DNA of 64,000 nt, taken from the NCBI GenBank assembly GCA_947500845.1, contig CANMTP010000018.1, positions 1-64,000 on the forward strand, written 5' to 3'. Each line of letters opens with the position of its first letter. Positions within the stretch are counted from its first letter, which is position 1. Position numbers and translations under genes: made by a program. Positions 1 to 8,536 of the stretch are shown in pieces. This stretch comes from an uncultured Aquimarina sp. (lineage in GTDB: Bacteria; Bacteroidota; Bacteroidia; Flavobacteriales; Flavobacteriaceae). The notes beneath the pieces are model-generated. The model was not told the origin of the DNA. It was given only the letters and a program-made list of their open reading frames with translations, and ran no database searches.

Positions 1-26
1 GTAATTCCAATATCATAAAAAACAAA

Positions 27-50
27 AGCCCTGAAATCAAATTCAGAGCT
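27..50 (-). terminator. Duplicated copy of the tRNA-Thr terminator hairpin
   Basis: This is an exact copy of the hairpin at 141-164, inside the 77-bp duplication. On the minus strand the arms AGCTCTGAA and TTCAGGGCT (one T-G pair) are followed by TTTGTTTTTT. It would act on any transcript passing the truncated tRNA copy. Confidence 0.55.
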
Positions 51-60
51 TATCTTCAAG

Positions 61-77
61 AGCCGATAGAGGGACTC
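61..77 (-). pseudogene. Truncated tRNA-Thr(TGT) 3' end
   Basis: These 17 bases match the discriminator, the 3' acceptor strand and half of the T-arm of the intact tRNA-Thr at 175-248. The match ends inside the T-loop, where the intact gene continues with GAACCC on the plus strand. The rest of the tRNA is missing and is replaced by the repeat segment at 78-114, so this copy cannot form a tRNA. Confidence 0.8.
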
Positions 78-110
78 CCTTCGACTTCGCTCAGGACAGG
101 CTTCTCGCCC
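78..110. repeat. Short dispersed repeat, CTTCGACTTCGCTCAGGACA type
   Basis: This segment joins the truncated tRNA-Thr end to the second copy of the 77-bp repeat. Diverged relatives occur next to other tRNA fragments at 24211-24240, 24320-24350 and 24761-24790, always in the same orientation relative to the tRNA fragment. I recall similar sequences as frequent intergenic repeats in flavobacterial genomes, which I could not check here. Confidence 0.65.
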
Positions 111-140
111 CAATGTAATTCCAATATCATAAAAAACAAA

Positions 141-164
141 AGCCCTGAAATCAAATTCAGAGCT
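141..164 (-). terminator. Terminator of tRNA-Thr(TGT) copy 1
   Basis: On the minus strand, 11 bases after the tRNA discriminator, the arms AGCTCTGAA and TTCAGGGCT (one T-G pair) are followed by TTTGTTTTTT. This is a typical intrinsic terminator and it ends the single-tRNA transcript. Confidence 0.7.
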
Positions 165-174
165 TATCTTCAAG

Positions 175-248
175 AGCCGATAGAGGGACTCGAACCCACG
201 ACCTGCTGATTACAAATCAGCTGCTCTAGCCAGCTGAGCTATATCGGC
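175..248 (-). tRNA. tRNA-Thr(TGT), copy 1
   Basis: A 74-nt cloverleaf reads from GCCGATA to TATCGGC plus discriminator T. The anticodon loop TTTGTAA gives anticodon TGT. No CCA is encoded. The sequence is identical to the tRNA at 24861-24934. A good promoter lies 10 bases upstream and a terminator directly downstream, so it is probably transcribed alone. Confidence 0.95.
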
Positions 249-258
249 AAAAGCGGTG

Positions 259-289
259 CAAATATAATTTCTAGAATCATATTTGCAAA
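259..289 (-). promoter_or_regulatory. Promoter of tRNA-Thr copy 1 (TTTG-N19-TATATTTG)
   Basis: On the minus strand TTTG (289-286), a 19-base spacer and TATATTTG (266-259) match the Bacteroidota -33/-7 consensus TTTG/TAnnTTTG. Transcription would start about 5-10 bases before the tRNA 5' end at 248. The same bases read as an inverted repeat (TGCAAATAT/ATATTTGCA), but the promoter reading explains them better. Confidence 0.65.
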
Positions 290-304
290 TACTTTTTTAA
301 AAAA

Positions 305-571
305 TTATAGTGCGTTTACTTTATCGACCAAAGTTTGTGCGGTTTTCTCTAAATCTTTACGAATAGCCTTAAAATGCTTTGAAGGATTTTCTATGCTGCG
401 ATCGTTAACTCTTTCGATAAGTTCGTCAAAAGACTTGATTGCTTCATCTATAATTGCTTCTCCTTTTTTATTATCTTTTTTAGGGTTGTCTAACTCCCAA
501 ACATATACTTCTTCAATAATATCACCTAATACGTAGTTGATGTCTTTCTTAAGGTCTCTCTTATTTGCCAT
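305..571 (-). CDS. Small conserved-looking hypothetical protein, 88 aa
   Basis: I do not recognise a named family. The protein is small, soluble, charged and apparently all-helical, with no signal peptide, membrane segment or cysteine. It is rich in Lys, Asp and Glu, and residues 40-88 look amphipathic. It lies 35 bp after bcp on the same strand and is probably the last gene of the idi-bcp transcript. No clear terminator follows; the tRNA-Thr promoter begins about 15 bp further on. The ATG start is the only obvious one. It reads like a flavobacterial lineage-specific protein, but its function is unknown. Confidence 0.7.
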   Translation of the reverse strand: MANKRDLKKDINYVLGDIIEEVYVWELDNPKKDNKKGEAIIDEAIKSFDELIERVNDRSIENPSKHFKAIRKDLEKTAQTLVDKVNAL

Positions 572-606
572 ATCAAATTTATTTTGTCTAAAATTAGTAT
601 TTTCTA

Positions 607-1068
607 TTACATCACAGCTAATTCTTTTACTTTAGCCATGGCTTTTTTTAAATGCCTTGCGGCATTTATGCTATTAAACTTTAATTGAACTACACCCTGT
701 ATACTAATTACGTAGGTCTCTCTTCCAGGGAGCATGCCGAACAATTCTGATTTTACCCCAAAAAGTTTTCTTAGTTTTCCCTTATGATCAGAAAGAAAAA
801 TAAATGGCAGTCTGTATCGATTTTTAAACTTAACATGCGATGCTATTGTATCAGAGCTTATTGCAATAACTTCTGCCCCTAAGGATGTAAACTCCTCATA
901 GTTATCTCTAAAATCACATGCCTCTTTAGTACAACCTGGGGTAAAGTTTTTCGGATAAAAATAAATTACAACAGGTTTCTTACCGATGATATCGATGCTC
1001 TTAAAATTTTCTCCATGATCATTTATTGCTTCAAATTCTGGTACTTTATCTCCAACTTCTAATCCCAT
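607..1068 (-). CDS. bcp: Thioredoxin-dependent thiol peroxidase (BCP/PrxQ peroxiredoxin)
   Basis: This cytosolic peroxidase reduces H2O2 and organic hydroperoxides with electrons from thioredoxin. The 153-aa length is normal. The peroxiredoxin motif PKNFTPGCTKEACDF is present, with peroxidatic Cys46 and a second Cys51 five residues later, as in atypical two-Cys BCP enzymes. The distal Arg of the active site is probably in the PGRETYVI segment near residue 115. The gene starts 2 bp after the end of the pterin-synthase gene, so the two are cotranscribed. Assignment to the BCP/PrxQ group is secure; the electron donor is inferred from the family. Confidence 0.95.
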   Translation of the reverse strand: MGLEVGDKVPEFEAINDHGENFKSIDIIGKKPVVIYFYPKNFTPGCTKEACDFRDNYEEFTSLGAEVIAISSDTIASHVKFKNRYRLPFIFLSDHKGKLRKLFGVKSELFGMLPGRETYVISIQGVVQLKFNSINAARHLKKAMAKVKELAVM

Positions 1069-1070
1069 AG

Positions 1071-1481
1071 TTATTCTCCTTTATAGATTACAAAATTACG
1101 TGGTGTCTCATACAAGGTTATTTCAATATCATACTTGGCATCAATTTTTGTTCGTAATCGGTTCCAAATTACTACCGCTATATTTTCTACAGTAGGATTT
1201 AGATCAATAAACTCTTTTACCTCTTCATTTAGGTTTTTATGATCCATATAATCTTCTATCTCAGTTTTGATGTATCCTTTTAAAACTTTCAGATCTATCA
1301 AATATCCGGTTTCCTGATCAATTTCACCTAGCACACTTACGATTAGCTCATAATTATGCCCATGATATTTTGGGTTGCTACATTTACCAAATACCTCTAA
1401 GTTTTTTTCATCGCTCCAATCTTTCCTGTATAATCGATGTGCGGCATTAAAATGTGCTTTTCTACAAGCTTTAATCCTCAT
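1071..1481 (-). CDS. 6-pyruvoyl-tetrahydropterin synthase / 6-carboxytetrahydropterin synthase family
   Basis: This is a zinc enzyme acting on dihydroneopterin triphosphate, either for queuosine synthesis (QueD) or for other pterins. The zinc ligands His15, His40 and His42 are visible in FNAAH and YHGHNYE, and the catalytic Cys34 is in FGKCSNP. The conserved Glu lies in the TVENIAVVIW segment near residue 98. The 136-aa length fits the family. Its start overlaps the idi stop by 4 bp (ATGA), which indicates translational coupling. No queC, queE or queF is nearby, so I cannot say which pterin pathway it serves and give no symbol. Confidence 0.92.
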   Translation of the reverse strand: MRIKACRKAHFNAAHRLYRKDWSDEKNLEVFGKCSNPKYHGHNYELIVSVLGEIDQETGYLIDLKVLKGYIKTEIEDYMDHKNLNEEVKEFIDLNPTVENIAVVIWNRLRTKIDAKYDIEITLYETPRNFVIYKGE

Positions 1482-1999
1482 AATGTGATATGTGAATAAA
1501 ATTTATCAAAAATGATCTTAAACCACTCTGTATAGATTTCGGGGTGTTTTGTAATATCATTCTTTACCTCTTCAATAGGCATCCATTTCCAATCGGCAAC
1601 TTCATCAGGGTTTATAACGGGATCTTTTTCATAATTACCAATAAGGACATGATCATATTCGTGTTCGGTTAGTCCATTATCAAAAGGAGCTTTATAAATA
1701 AATGAAACTGAATCCTTGAGTGAGGTGATAAATCCCATTTCTTCCTGCAATCTACGTTTGCCTGCATCAATATTACTTTCTCCGTCCCGTTGGTGACTGC
1801 AACAAGTATTTGTCCATAAACCTGGTGAATGATATTTATGATGAGCTCTTTGTTGAAGCATTAATTCATTATTGTTATTAATCACAAATACCGAAAAAGC
1901 ACGGTGCAGCACCGCCTTTTGGTGTGCTTCTAATTTGGGCATAAGCCCTATTTGTTCATCATTTTCATTAACTAAAATGACTTTTTCTTCTTCTTTCAT
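1478..1999 (-). CDS. idi: Isopentenyl-diphosphate delta-isomerase, type I
   Basis: This Nudix-fold enzyme interconverts isopentenyl and dimethylallyl diphosphate for isoprenoid, quinone and carotenoid synthesis. The 173-aa length is typical of bacterial type I. The active-site Cys67 lies in NTCCSH together with metal ligand His69, His26 and His32 are in the N-terminal part, and the catalytic Glu is in the EHEYDHV motif near residue 116. It is the first gene of a four-gene minus-strand operon. A possible TAATTTTG box lies 14 bases before the ATG. Confidence 0.95.
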   Translation of the reverse strand: MKEEEKVILVNENDEQIGLMPKLEAHQKAVLHRAFSVFVINNNNELMLQQRAHHKYHSPGLWTNTCCSHQRDGESNIDAGKRRLQEEMGFITSLKDSVSFIYKAPFDNGLTEHEYDHVLIGNYEKDPVINPDEVADWKWMPIEEVKNDITKHPEIYTEWFKIIFDKFYSHITL

Positions 2000-2012
2000 A
2001 GTTTTCTTGGTT

Positions 2013-2020
2013 CAAAATTA
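2013..2020 (-). promoter_or_regulatory. Possible -7 box (TAATTTTG) of the idi operon
   Basis: The minus strand carries TAATTTTG, a match to TAnnTTTG, just before the idi ATG at 1999. No matching -33 element is visible at the usual spacing, so this is a weak call. Confidence 0.3.
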
Positions 2021-2101
2021 CAAAATCATATAAGTAAATCATAATCTATCACCTTTTATAACCGTTCTAAATAGAATCTATTGTAATTCATTATAAACAA
2101 A

Positions 2102-2126
2102 AAACACCTTACTAACTAAGGTGTTT
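2102..2126 (-). terminator. Terminator of the adhesin-PorP-OmpA operon
   Basis: The ten-base arms AAACACCTTA and TAAGGTGTTT enclose a CTAAC loop (plus-strand reading). On the minus strand they are followed by TTTTTTGTTTAT. It lies 24 bp after the OmpA-family stop codon. Confidence 0.8.
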
Positions 2127-2149
2127 CTGACTATATAGTTATACATTTA

Positions 2150-4132
2150 TTATTGATCTATAATAATAAATTCACTTCTCCGGTTTTCTTCATGCTCTTC
2201 TTCAGAACATTTTACCCCATATACACAATCATTTAGTAATTCTTCTTCGCCATATCCTCGACTGGATAATCGGTTTCTATCTATAGCTCCTATTATCGCT
2301 ATATAGTTAAGCGTTTTCCTTGCTCTTCTACTACTCAATTTTTTATTATATTCTGCAGATGCTCTACTGTCAGTGTGAGATCGAATCTCTATTTTCAAAT
2401 TAGGATATTGTTTCATCACTTCTATAACCTTGGCAAGTTCTACCTTGGCATCTGGTCTAATGAGATAATCATTAAAATCAAAGTAAATAGGTTTCAGTTG
2501 TAATATTTTTGCTAAATCATCACCTACCTGAACTACTTTTACTTCTCTTACCAATCGAAGATCTCTATAATTTGATAGATCTACTGTTTGTGTTTCATCT
2601 GGAGTAGTGATTAACATCTCTGTGCTAGAGTAATCCAATTTCTCAATACGTATAAAGTATTTAGTGCCACATTCAATTTTATTTGTGGTTGCATACACCC
2701 CGTCATCTCCTGCTTGGATTACTTCAATAACATCGTATTTTTCATTATAAATAGTTACTACTGCTCCCGAAATTATCTCTTCGGTATCACTATCTTTTAC
2801 TACGCCAGTAATGGTAATTTCGCAGAACGTTTTTAAATCTTCCAACTGTATAAAATGGTAAATATCATCCTTTCCCTTACCTCCTTCACGGTTAGAAGAA
2901 AAATACCCTCTTTTTGAGGTATCTGATACAATAAAGGCAAAATCATCTTTTGGGCCGTTAATGGGTTTTCCAACATTAATAGCTAATTTTTCTTCTTTTG
3001 TGGTAGGCTCAAGTTTGGTTACAAATACATCAAGGCCTCCCAGTCCAATATGACCATCTGAAGAAAAATATAAATCACCCTTCTCGCTTATAAAAGGAAA
3101 GGTTTCCTTTCCTTCAGTATTAATTCGACTTCCCAGATTTTTGGGTTTGCCAAAACTTCCATCATCTTTAATAGCTACTTCATACAAATCTGAAACCCCT
3201 TGACCACCAGGCATGTCTGATGAAAAATATAATGTTTTCTCATCAGTGCTTAACGCTGGGTGCGCAGTAGAATATTCATTACTATTGAACGATAGACTCT
3301 GGGGTTTCGACCATTCTCCTTCACCGTTTTTCGATGAACGAAAAATTTTTAATCTATTTGTTCCTTCCTGATCTTTACCAAACTTCTCTCCGTCAAAATT
3401 ATTTCTGGTAAAATACACTGTACTTTCATCTTTGGTAAAAATTGCAGTAGACTCATGAAATTTTGAATTTAATCTGTCGTTGAACTTTTTGCTTTCAGAA
3501 AAGCTATTACTCATAGAATCGTAATGTGTAATAAAAAGGTCTAAAAAAGCTTCATTATTCCATTGATGTACATTGTTATTAAGTATTAAGGTATCTCTTG
3601 AAGAACTAAAAACAATGTTGTCACCATAAAAAGCTGCTCCGAAATCTGTAAATGATGTATTAAAAGTGGCATTTTCTATAGTATATCGGCCTGATTGCAG
3701 CTCTATTCGCTCTAAATAATTAGGAATGCTATCGAACAACCGAGCCCTTTTATCATGTTTACTAAGTTGAACAAATTCTTTCATATAGATATCAGATTCT
3801 TCGAACCTTTTCGCAGATTTCAAGGTTTGAGCATATCTGAAATAATATTCCGCTTTAATTTTATCAGGATAAGAAATCACTAATTCCTGATACCATGGTA
3901 GGGCCTCTTCAAATTGACTATTAAAATAGTAACTATCTCCTAAATGACTAAAAAGTTCTACACTTCTATATCCTTTCTCAGCAACTTTTAAGTAAGTTTG
4001 CTGGGCATCAATGTATTGATAATTGTTATATTGATTTTTAGCTTTGGCCAATTTTTTTTCTTGACCAAAAAGGTTTCCTCCTATAGAGAAACTGAAAAGA
4101 ACTAATAAAAACTTAAGTAAATATTTCATCAT
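2150..4132 (-). CDS. OmpA-family outer-membrane-associated protein with TPR, PD40 and Cna-B/CarboxypepD-like domains (PorE-like architecture)
   Basis: The 660-aa protein has a signal peptide (to about residue 23), N-terminal TPR-like helices (25-130), several PD40 propeller repeats (about 160-430; FSSS and YFSSD motifs), a carboxypeptidase-regulatory-like beta domain (about 435-525) and a C-terminal OmpA peptidoglycan-binding domain (about 540-655, with YFDFN and SHTDSR). This architecture is found in PorE and related partners of PorP/SprF proteins in type IX secretion and gliding. It follows porP by 15 bp in the same operon and a terminator follows it. It probably anchors an outer-membrane complex to peptidoglycan and is more likely one of several paralogues than the core PorE. 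Confidence 0.88.
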   Translation of the reverse strand: MMKYLLKFLLVLFSFSIGGNLFGQEKKLAKAKNQYNNYQYIDAQQTYLKVAEKGYRSVELFSHLGDSYYFNSQFEEALPWYQELVISYPDKIKAEYYFRYAQTLKSAKRFEESDIYMKEFVQLSKHDKRARLFDSIPNYLERIELQSGRYTIENATFNTSFTDFGAAFYGDNIVFSSSRDTLILNNNVHQWNNEAFLDLFITHYDSMSNSFSESKKFNDRLNSKFHESTAIFTKDESTVYFTRNNFDGEKFGKDQEGTNRLKIFRSSKNGEGEWSKPQSLSFNSNEYSTAHPALSTDEKTLYFSSDMPGGQGVSDLYEVAIKDDGSFGKPKNLGSRINTEGKETFPFISEKGDLYFSSDGHIGLGGLDVFVTKLEPTTKEEKLAINVGKPINGPKDDFAFIVSDTSKRGYFSSNREGGKGKDDIYHFIQLEDLKTFCEITITGVVKDSDTEEIISGAVVTIYNEKYDVIEVIQAGDDGVYATTNKIECGTKYFIRIEKLDYSSTEMLITTPDETQTVDLSNYRDLRLVREVKVVQVGDDLAKILQLKPIYFDFNDYLIRPDAKVELAKVIEVMKQYPNLKIEIRSHTDSRASAEYNKKLSSRRARKTLNYIAIIGAIDRNRLSSRGYGEEELLNDCVYGVKCSEEEHEENRRSEFIIIDQ

Positions 4133-4147
4133 ACTTGAGTATTATAA

Positions 4148-5104
4148 TCAAAAGAAGCGTGGCGTTAGCATCCTATTATATTTCTTGAAAAGTTCGAAAC
4201 GTAACATTACTTCATAACTCCCATCATTAAATTGAGTTTGCCCCAATGCTGTAGTTTCCCGATCATAGGCAAAACCAATCATCATTGAATCGGATATCTG
4301 AAAACCTAACATCGCACTAATTGCGGCACTCCAACGATAAGCTACACCTAATGTTAGACGATCATACAACAAGAAATTTGCGGATACATCTACCTGCAGC
4401 GGGGCTCCAAACACAATTTTACTCAAAATAGCAGGTTTAAACTTGACCTCATTACTAAGGTCAAATACATGTCCTGCAATAAAATAATAATTTAAACGCT
4501 CCTCTGCCAAAAAACTAATCGCAGTACTGTTACTATCCGTCGTATTTTCATCAAAGTGATCTGTCTCTAACAAGTTTGGGGCGCTTAGCCCCAGATAAAA
4601 TCGTTCAGCATGATAATAAACACCAACTCCCACATTGGGGCTGAATTTATTATCAATATTATTTTCGAAAAGGTTATCATTACTATTAAACTGTGTTAAA
4701 CGCTGAAAGTCAACATTCAACAAATGCCCTCCTGCCTTTAAACCAAAACTTAACTTCCCATAATCTGATGTAGGTATGGTGTATGAAAAATCTATATCAA
4801 AATATGTTTCAGCTGTGGGGCCAATCTCGTCATTTACAATGGATACGCCAAGACCTATGCGTTCACTATCACCAATGGGAGTATTTATTGTTAACGTTTG
4901 AGTACGTGGTGCGCCATCAAGACCCACCCATTGACTACGGTGAAGTCCCATAATGCTCATCACACCACGACTACCAGCATAAGCTGGATTAACACTAATC
5001 GTATTATACATATATTGGGTATATTGGGCATCTTGTTGGGCGGTCGCACAAAAAGTGAGAAAACTGAATATTCCAAATGTAGATTTAAGTAGTAATTTAT
5101 TCAT
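4148..5104 (-). CDS. PorP/SprF family type IX secretion membrane protein
   Basis: The 318-aa protein has a signal peptide ending near TAQQDAQYTQYMYN. The start of the mature protein, QYTQYMYN followed by NPAYAGSRG, is the hallmark of PorP/SprF. The rest is a series of amphipathic beta strands that fits an outer-membrane barrel. In Flavobacterium johnsoniae SprF is required for secretion of the adhesin SprB, and PorP/SprF paralogues usually sit beside the adhesin they serve. Here it lies between a large secreted protein and an OmpA/PD40 protein, with gaps of 45 and 15 bp. I infer that it handles the upstream adhesin. Confidence 0.93.
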   Translation of the reverse strand: MNKLLLKSTFGIFSFLTFCATAQQDAQYTQYMYNTISVNPAYAGSRGVMSIMGLHRSQWVGLDGAPRTQTLTINTPIGDSERIGLGVSIVNDEIGPTAETYFDIDFSYTIPTSDYGKLSFGLKAGGHLLNVDFQRLTQFNSNDNLFENNIDNKFSPNVGVGVYYHAERFYLGLSAPNLLETDHFDENTTDSNSTAISFLAEERLNYYFIAGHVFDLSNEVKFKPAILSKIVFGAPLQVDVSANFLLYDRLTLGVAYRWSAAISAMLGFQISDSMMIGFAYDRETTALGQTQFNDGSYEVMLRFELFKKYNRMLTPRFF

Positions 5105-5149
5105 TGATATTCTTTAAGATTTGGGGGCACAAATATATTAATATTAACT

Positions 5150-8100
5150 CTAATTCCTTCTTACTCTGTAAGTTCTACGTCTATTGGTAATAATAGTGAA
5201 TCTTCTAATTACCAAAATTACTATTGCTGAATCACAATTACCAGGATTTGCTGATTCACATATTTGATATGTCACTTGATACACACCCGGAATTGAATTT
5301 GGCGGTATCGAAAGAGTTCCGTTTGAATTAAGAATAAGACCTGTAACTCCATCGTTATCTAAAATTGTATTAGTTACGACATCATCAGCAAATGGAACTC
5401 CATTAAAAGTATCGTTATTATAGACACTAGTAGTAATTCCTCCCGTGACGAAGTTAACTGGAGAAGAACTGAAATCATCGTTGATCGCATCTAGGTTTCT
5501 GTAAAATTGTCGATTACAGTTTAAAAAAATTACATTGTCTTCAAAAAATATAGTTCTCGCTCCAGAACTTAGAGAAAATGAATCTACTATAGTACCTATA
5601 GATGATCCGTCAGCTATTCTAATTTTTGTATCTCCAGTAGACGGACTGTAATAAATCACTCTACCAGAATCGACGGCCATGCTACGATTAATAGGTCCTG
5701 TAAAAGGTGTATTTCTTAAGTTCAAAGATGCATTATTGGTTTCCCAAACTTCTGTTGAGCCATTACTGCTATTATATAAAACAGTAGTGTTTCCTTCAGA
5801 AGAAATCTGATCAAAACCTGCGGCTCTAGAAACGGTTGTTCCTATTTGGGTTACCGTAGTTCCATTTGTTTCAAATAATGATAAGTTTCCGGTAACTCCA
5901 TCATATAGGGTTATGCGAGGTGTTCCATTATTATCTTCAATACCAGCGAGTGAACCTACTGCTGTAGTAAACGAATCAAACAAGATTCCAAACGGGGCTG
6001 TAAAACCCGATAAATCATAGACTCCTACTTCTCCCGTTGTACCATCATATACCACGGCAAAACCATCCTCTGTAGCAAAACTTGTTCCTCCATTAATTGC
6101 ATTAAAGGATCCAATTGTGTTTCCGTTAGTTCCATCTACTAAAGTTATAACTCCTGTTGCTCTATCATAAAAATATGCCCTAGTATTATCATTATTGAAT
6201 AATTGATCGGGTAAAGGATCTACAACATTAAAAGTGTTTTGTTGATTTCCGTTTTGATCATATCTGATATTGTTTGGACTTAGAGAACAAGATACTTCTG
6301 CCACAGGAAGTTCAACAGAAATAATAACATTAGCAGTATCACAGTTTGAAAGATTGGCAGTTTCACATACCTGATAAGTAATTGTATATACACCAATCGG
6401 CGTAGTACCAGGAATATTTATAGTACCGTCTGCGTTAATAGTTGCTCCAGTTACACCTCCATCATTTGATATTGATGAAGTGGCTGTACTACTGGTAACT
6501 ACCATACCATATAAAGTATCATTACTATAAACTGTTGAAGTTATAGCATTGTTTCCTACAATAATGGAATTGTTTATAAAATTATCATCGACAGCATTAA
6601 TATCGCACGCTGTAGTATCCCCTGCATCTGTTACAGCTGCAGTTGTTCCCTGGGGGCTTCCTGATATAGTTGGAACTCCATTACTATCTACTACATCTCC
6701 AAGACTACTATCTGCATCTAAATCTGCTGGTGTAAAAGAACCTGCTCCTTCTATAGCATCAGCACATCCATCGCCGTCACTATCATTATCTAGATAATCA
6801 TAGATACCATCATTATCTGTATCGCTGGGTATGCAATACTTGAAATCGCTTATATTTAATGTAACATTTGCAGTACCAGAACTTTTTCCTGTTTTAATTT
6901 CTATACGATCTACTGGCTGCCCTATTCTTACATTGAAACTACCTTCTTTTGAATTATCAGTATTACCTGTTAATCCTAAGAAAGAGAAAGTACCATTATA
7001 ACTTACTCTACTAGGAAAATATACTGAGAAATTATTCGGGCCGAGATTAATTCTGTTAGGCCCCAAGTATGCTCTTACTTCTACGAAATCTGAAGTATCC
7101 AAACCACCAAAATCAAATTCTAAATTTGTAATAGGTCGATTAAATGTATAGACATATGTTAAAGGAGAAAAATTGAAATTTGAATTTATTGAACGAAGCT
7201 CCACTCCTTGCGCATTCCCGCCAACGGCATTTCTAATTCTTATCCTATTATTTGAGGCGCCACCAGATGCGTCTACAGTTAAATCCAAATTTGCCGAATT
7301 ATATGTTGCTGTATTTGCAAGACTAGGAGTGTAATTCGTATCTATAGCATAGGTTCCCCCTCCTGTCCAGTCAGCAGAACCACAGTCTAACCCTTCATCA
7401 AGATCTAAAATACCATCGTTATCATCGTCATTATCATCATTATTCCAAACAGCGTCCATGTCGGCATCATTAGAAAAGGGAATTGTTAAACTTCCGTCGC
7501 TATCAAAAAAACCACCTCCTGGAAAAGCGTCCATTCCACCAGATGCGCTATCGGTATCTATTGGGTTCAAGGTGTAATCAATCGAAGTAGCATCTGCTGG
7601 TAAAATTATGTATCCATAAACAGCCTGATCCGGTACTATTCCTAAATCTGTAAAACTTACAAAAACACCTCTCAAATCTTGAGGACCTCCATTTTGGGAG
7701 GGCTTTAAATTAGCATCTGCATCTTGTTTTTGAAAAATCACATAGCTGAATGATCTTAAACTAGGTCCATAACTCGAAGTATTTACAGTAAGCAAAGGTG
7801 TAAATCCATCGGGTTCTCCGCTACTATCTACACTTGTAATACCTGCAATCCTAAAAGCATCATTTCCGTTTCTCTCAAAGATAGCGAAACCAGCATTTCC
7901 TGGATTGGGAGTGCTTAAAGGTATACTATTTACGTAATCGAAGCGTTCAATATTATTACTTTGGGCCGAGCCTGAGTTTACAAAGGTGTTATCAGAACCA
8001 ATATTCAGTCTAAAACTTCTAAATGAGTCTTCTATACTACTTGTATAAGAAGGCTTCAGTACTCTGTTATTTCCAGACGAAGACTCTGTCTCGAACCATA

Positions 8101-8461
8101 ATATTTGTCTGTTAGATTGTCCATCGGTAGTTCCATTTCTACGCACGATAAATCCATCGATCAAAGCTACCGTAGTATAAGTGGTACCATCTGCTATAAA
8201 ACCGTTGTCAATGGTATAATCATTATCAGTAGTGGTGTTTGAGCTAAATTGCAAGTTGTATGTAGTACCAGCTGCATAATTGGCATTAGTACCGTTACCT
8301 TGTATAGAATAATCATTTGAACTGTCGTTTACATCTTTATAGCTTGCAGATAGCGAAGTTATACCTACTTGTGAATATATAGATAAACTAGTTGTTAAAA
8401 AACTCAGACAAAAACACAAAATTGTTTTTTTGCCCAAGCAGATCTGGGTAATTTTTAACAT
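5150..8461 (-). CDS. Large secreted calcium-binding adhesin-like protein, partner of PorP/SprF
   Basis: The 1103-aa protein has a signal peptide (cleavage near SIYSQ, residue 31) and an N-terminal beta-rich region to about residue 340. A thrombospondin type-3-like Asp-rich segment at about 340-355 (DADMDAVWNNDDNDDDNDG) is followed by a jelly-roll-like region, and a second one (DTDNDGIYDYLDNDSDGDG) lies near 550. A pair of homologous Ig-like repeats at about 620-715 and 990-1085 flanks a propeller-like region. Proteins in this position normally end with a type B sorting domain. This one ends soon after the last repeat with an Arg-rich tail (RRRTYRVRRN), and no sorting domain is visible. It is the first gene of the three-gene operon. 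The function as a surface adhesin is inferred. Confidence 0.85.
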   Translation of the reverse strand: MLKITQICLGKKTILCFCLSFLTTSLSIYSQVGITSLSASYKDVNDSSNDYSIQGNGTNANYAAGTTYNLQFSSNTTTDNDYTIDNGFIADGTTYTTVALIDGFIVRRNGTTDGQSNRQILWFETESSSGNNRVLKPSYTSSIEDSFRSFRLNIGSDNTFVNSGSAQSNNIERFDYVNSIPLSTPNPGNAGFAIFERNGNDAFRIAGITSVDSSGEPDGFTPLLTVNTSSYGPSLRSFSYVIFQKQDADANLKPSQNGGPQDLRGVFVSFTDLGIVPDQAVYGYIILPADATSIDYTLNPIDTDSASGGMDAFPGGGFFDSDGSLTIPFSNDADMDAVWNNDDNDDDNDGILDLDEGLDCGSADWTGGGTYAIDTNYTPSLANTATYNSANLDLTVDASGGASNNRIRIRNAVGGNAQGVELRSINSNFNFSPLTYVYTFNRPITNLEFDFGGLDTSDFVEVRAYLGPNRINLGPNNFSVYFPSRVSYNGTFSFLGLTGNTDNSKEGSFNVRIGQPVDRIEIKTGKSSGTANVTLNISDFKYCIPSDTDNDGIYDYLDNDSDGDGCADAIEGAGSFTPADLDADSSLGDVVDSNGVPTISGSPQGTTAAVTDAGDTTACDINAVDDNFINNSIIVGNNAITSTVYSNDTLYGMVVTSSTATSSISNDGGVTGATINADGTINIPGTTPIGVYTITYQVCETANLSNCDTANVIISVELPVAEVSCSLSPNNIRYDQNGNQQNTFNVVDPLPDQLFNNDNTRAYFYDRATGVITLVDGTNGNTIGSFNAINGGTSFATEDGFAVVYDGTTGEVGVYDLSGFTAPFGILFDSFTTAVGSLAGIEDNNGTPRITLYDGVTGNLSLFETNGTTVTQIGTTVSRAAGFDQISSEGNTTVLYNSSNGSTEVWETNNASLNLRNTPFTGPINRSMAVDSGRVIYYSPSTGDTKIRIADGSSIGTIVDSFSLSSGARTIFFEDNVIFLNCNRQFYRNLDAINDDFSSSPVNFVTGGITTSVYNNDTFNGVPFADDVVTNTILDNDGVTGLILNSNGTLSIPPNSIPGVYQVTYQICESANPGNCDSAIVILVIRRFTIITNRRRTYRVRRN

Positions 8462-8483
8462 ATGACGATGTGTTTACAACATT

Positions 8484-8518
8484 ATTTATAAAAACCAAAG
8501 GGTTTGGTTTTTATAAAT
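8484..8518. repeat. 16-bp perfect inverted repeat in the leader of the adhesin operon
   Basis: The arms ATTTATAAAAACCAAA and TTTGGTTTTTATAAAT are separated by GGG. It lies 23 bp before the adhesin ATG and downstream of the suggested -7 box, so it would form a stable hairpin in the 5' leader. It could control translation or stability of the mRNA. Confidence 0.75.
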
Positions 8519-8536
8519 TATTAATAAAGGTCTTTA

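Larger units (their letters stand above)
1..191. repeat. 77-bp direct repeat, second copy running into an intact tRNA-Thr
   Basis: Positions 1-77 and 115-191 are identical by eye. Each copy holds a minus-strand terminator hairpin followed on the plus strand by the 3' end of tRNA-Thr(TGT). The right copy continues into the whole tRNA. The left copy stops in the T-loop and is joined to an unrelated 37-bp segment at 78-114. The repeat begins at the first base of the window, so it may extend further left. Confidence 0.9.

Noticed and set aside
257..287. Terminator hairpin of the gene at 305-571
   Set aside because: The inverted repeat TGCAAATAT/ATATTTGCA is better explained by the -33 and -7 boxes of the tRNA-Thr promoter; there is no T-tract.
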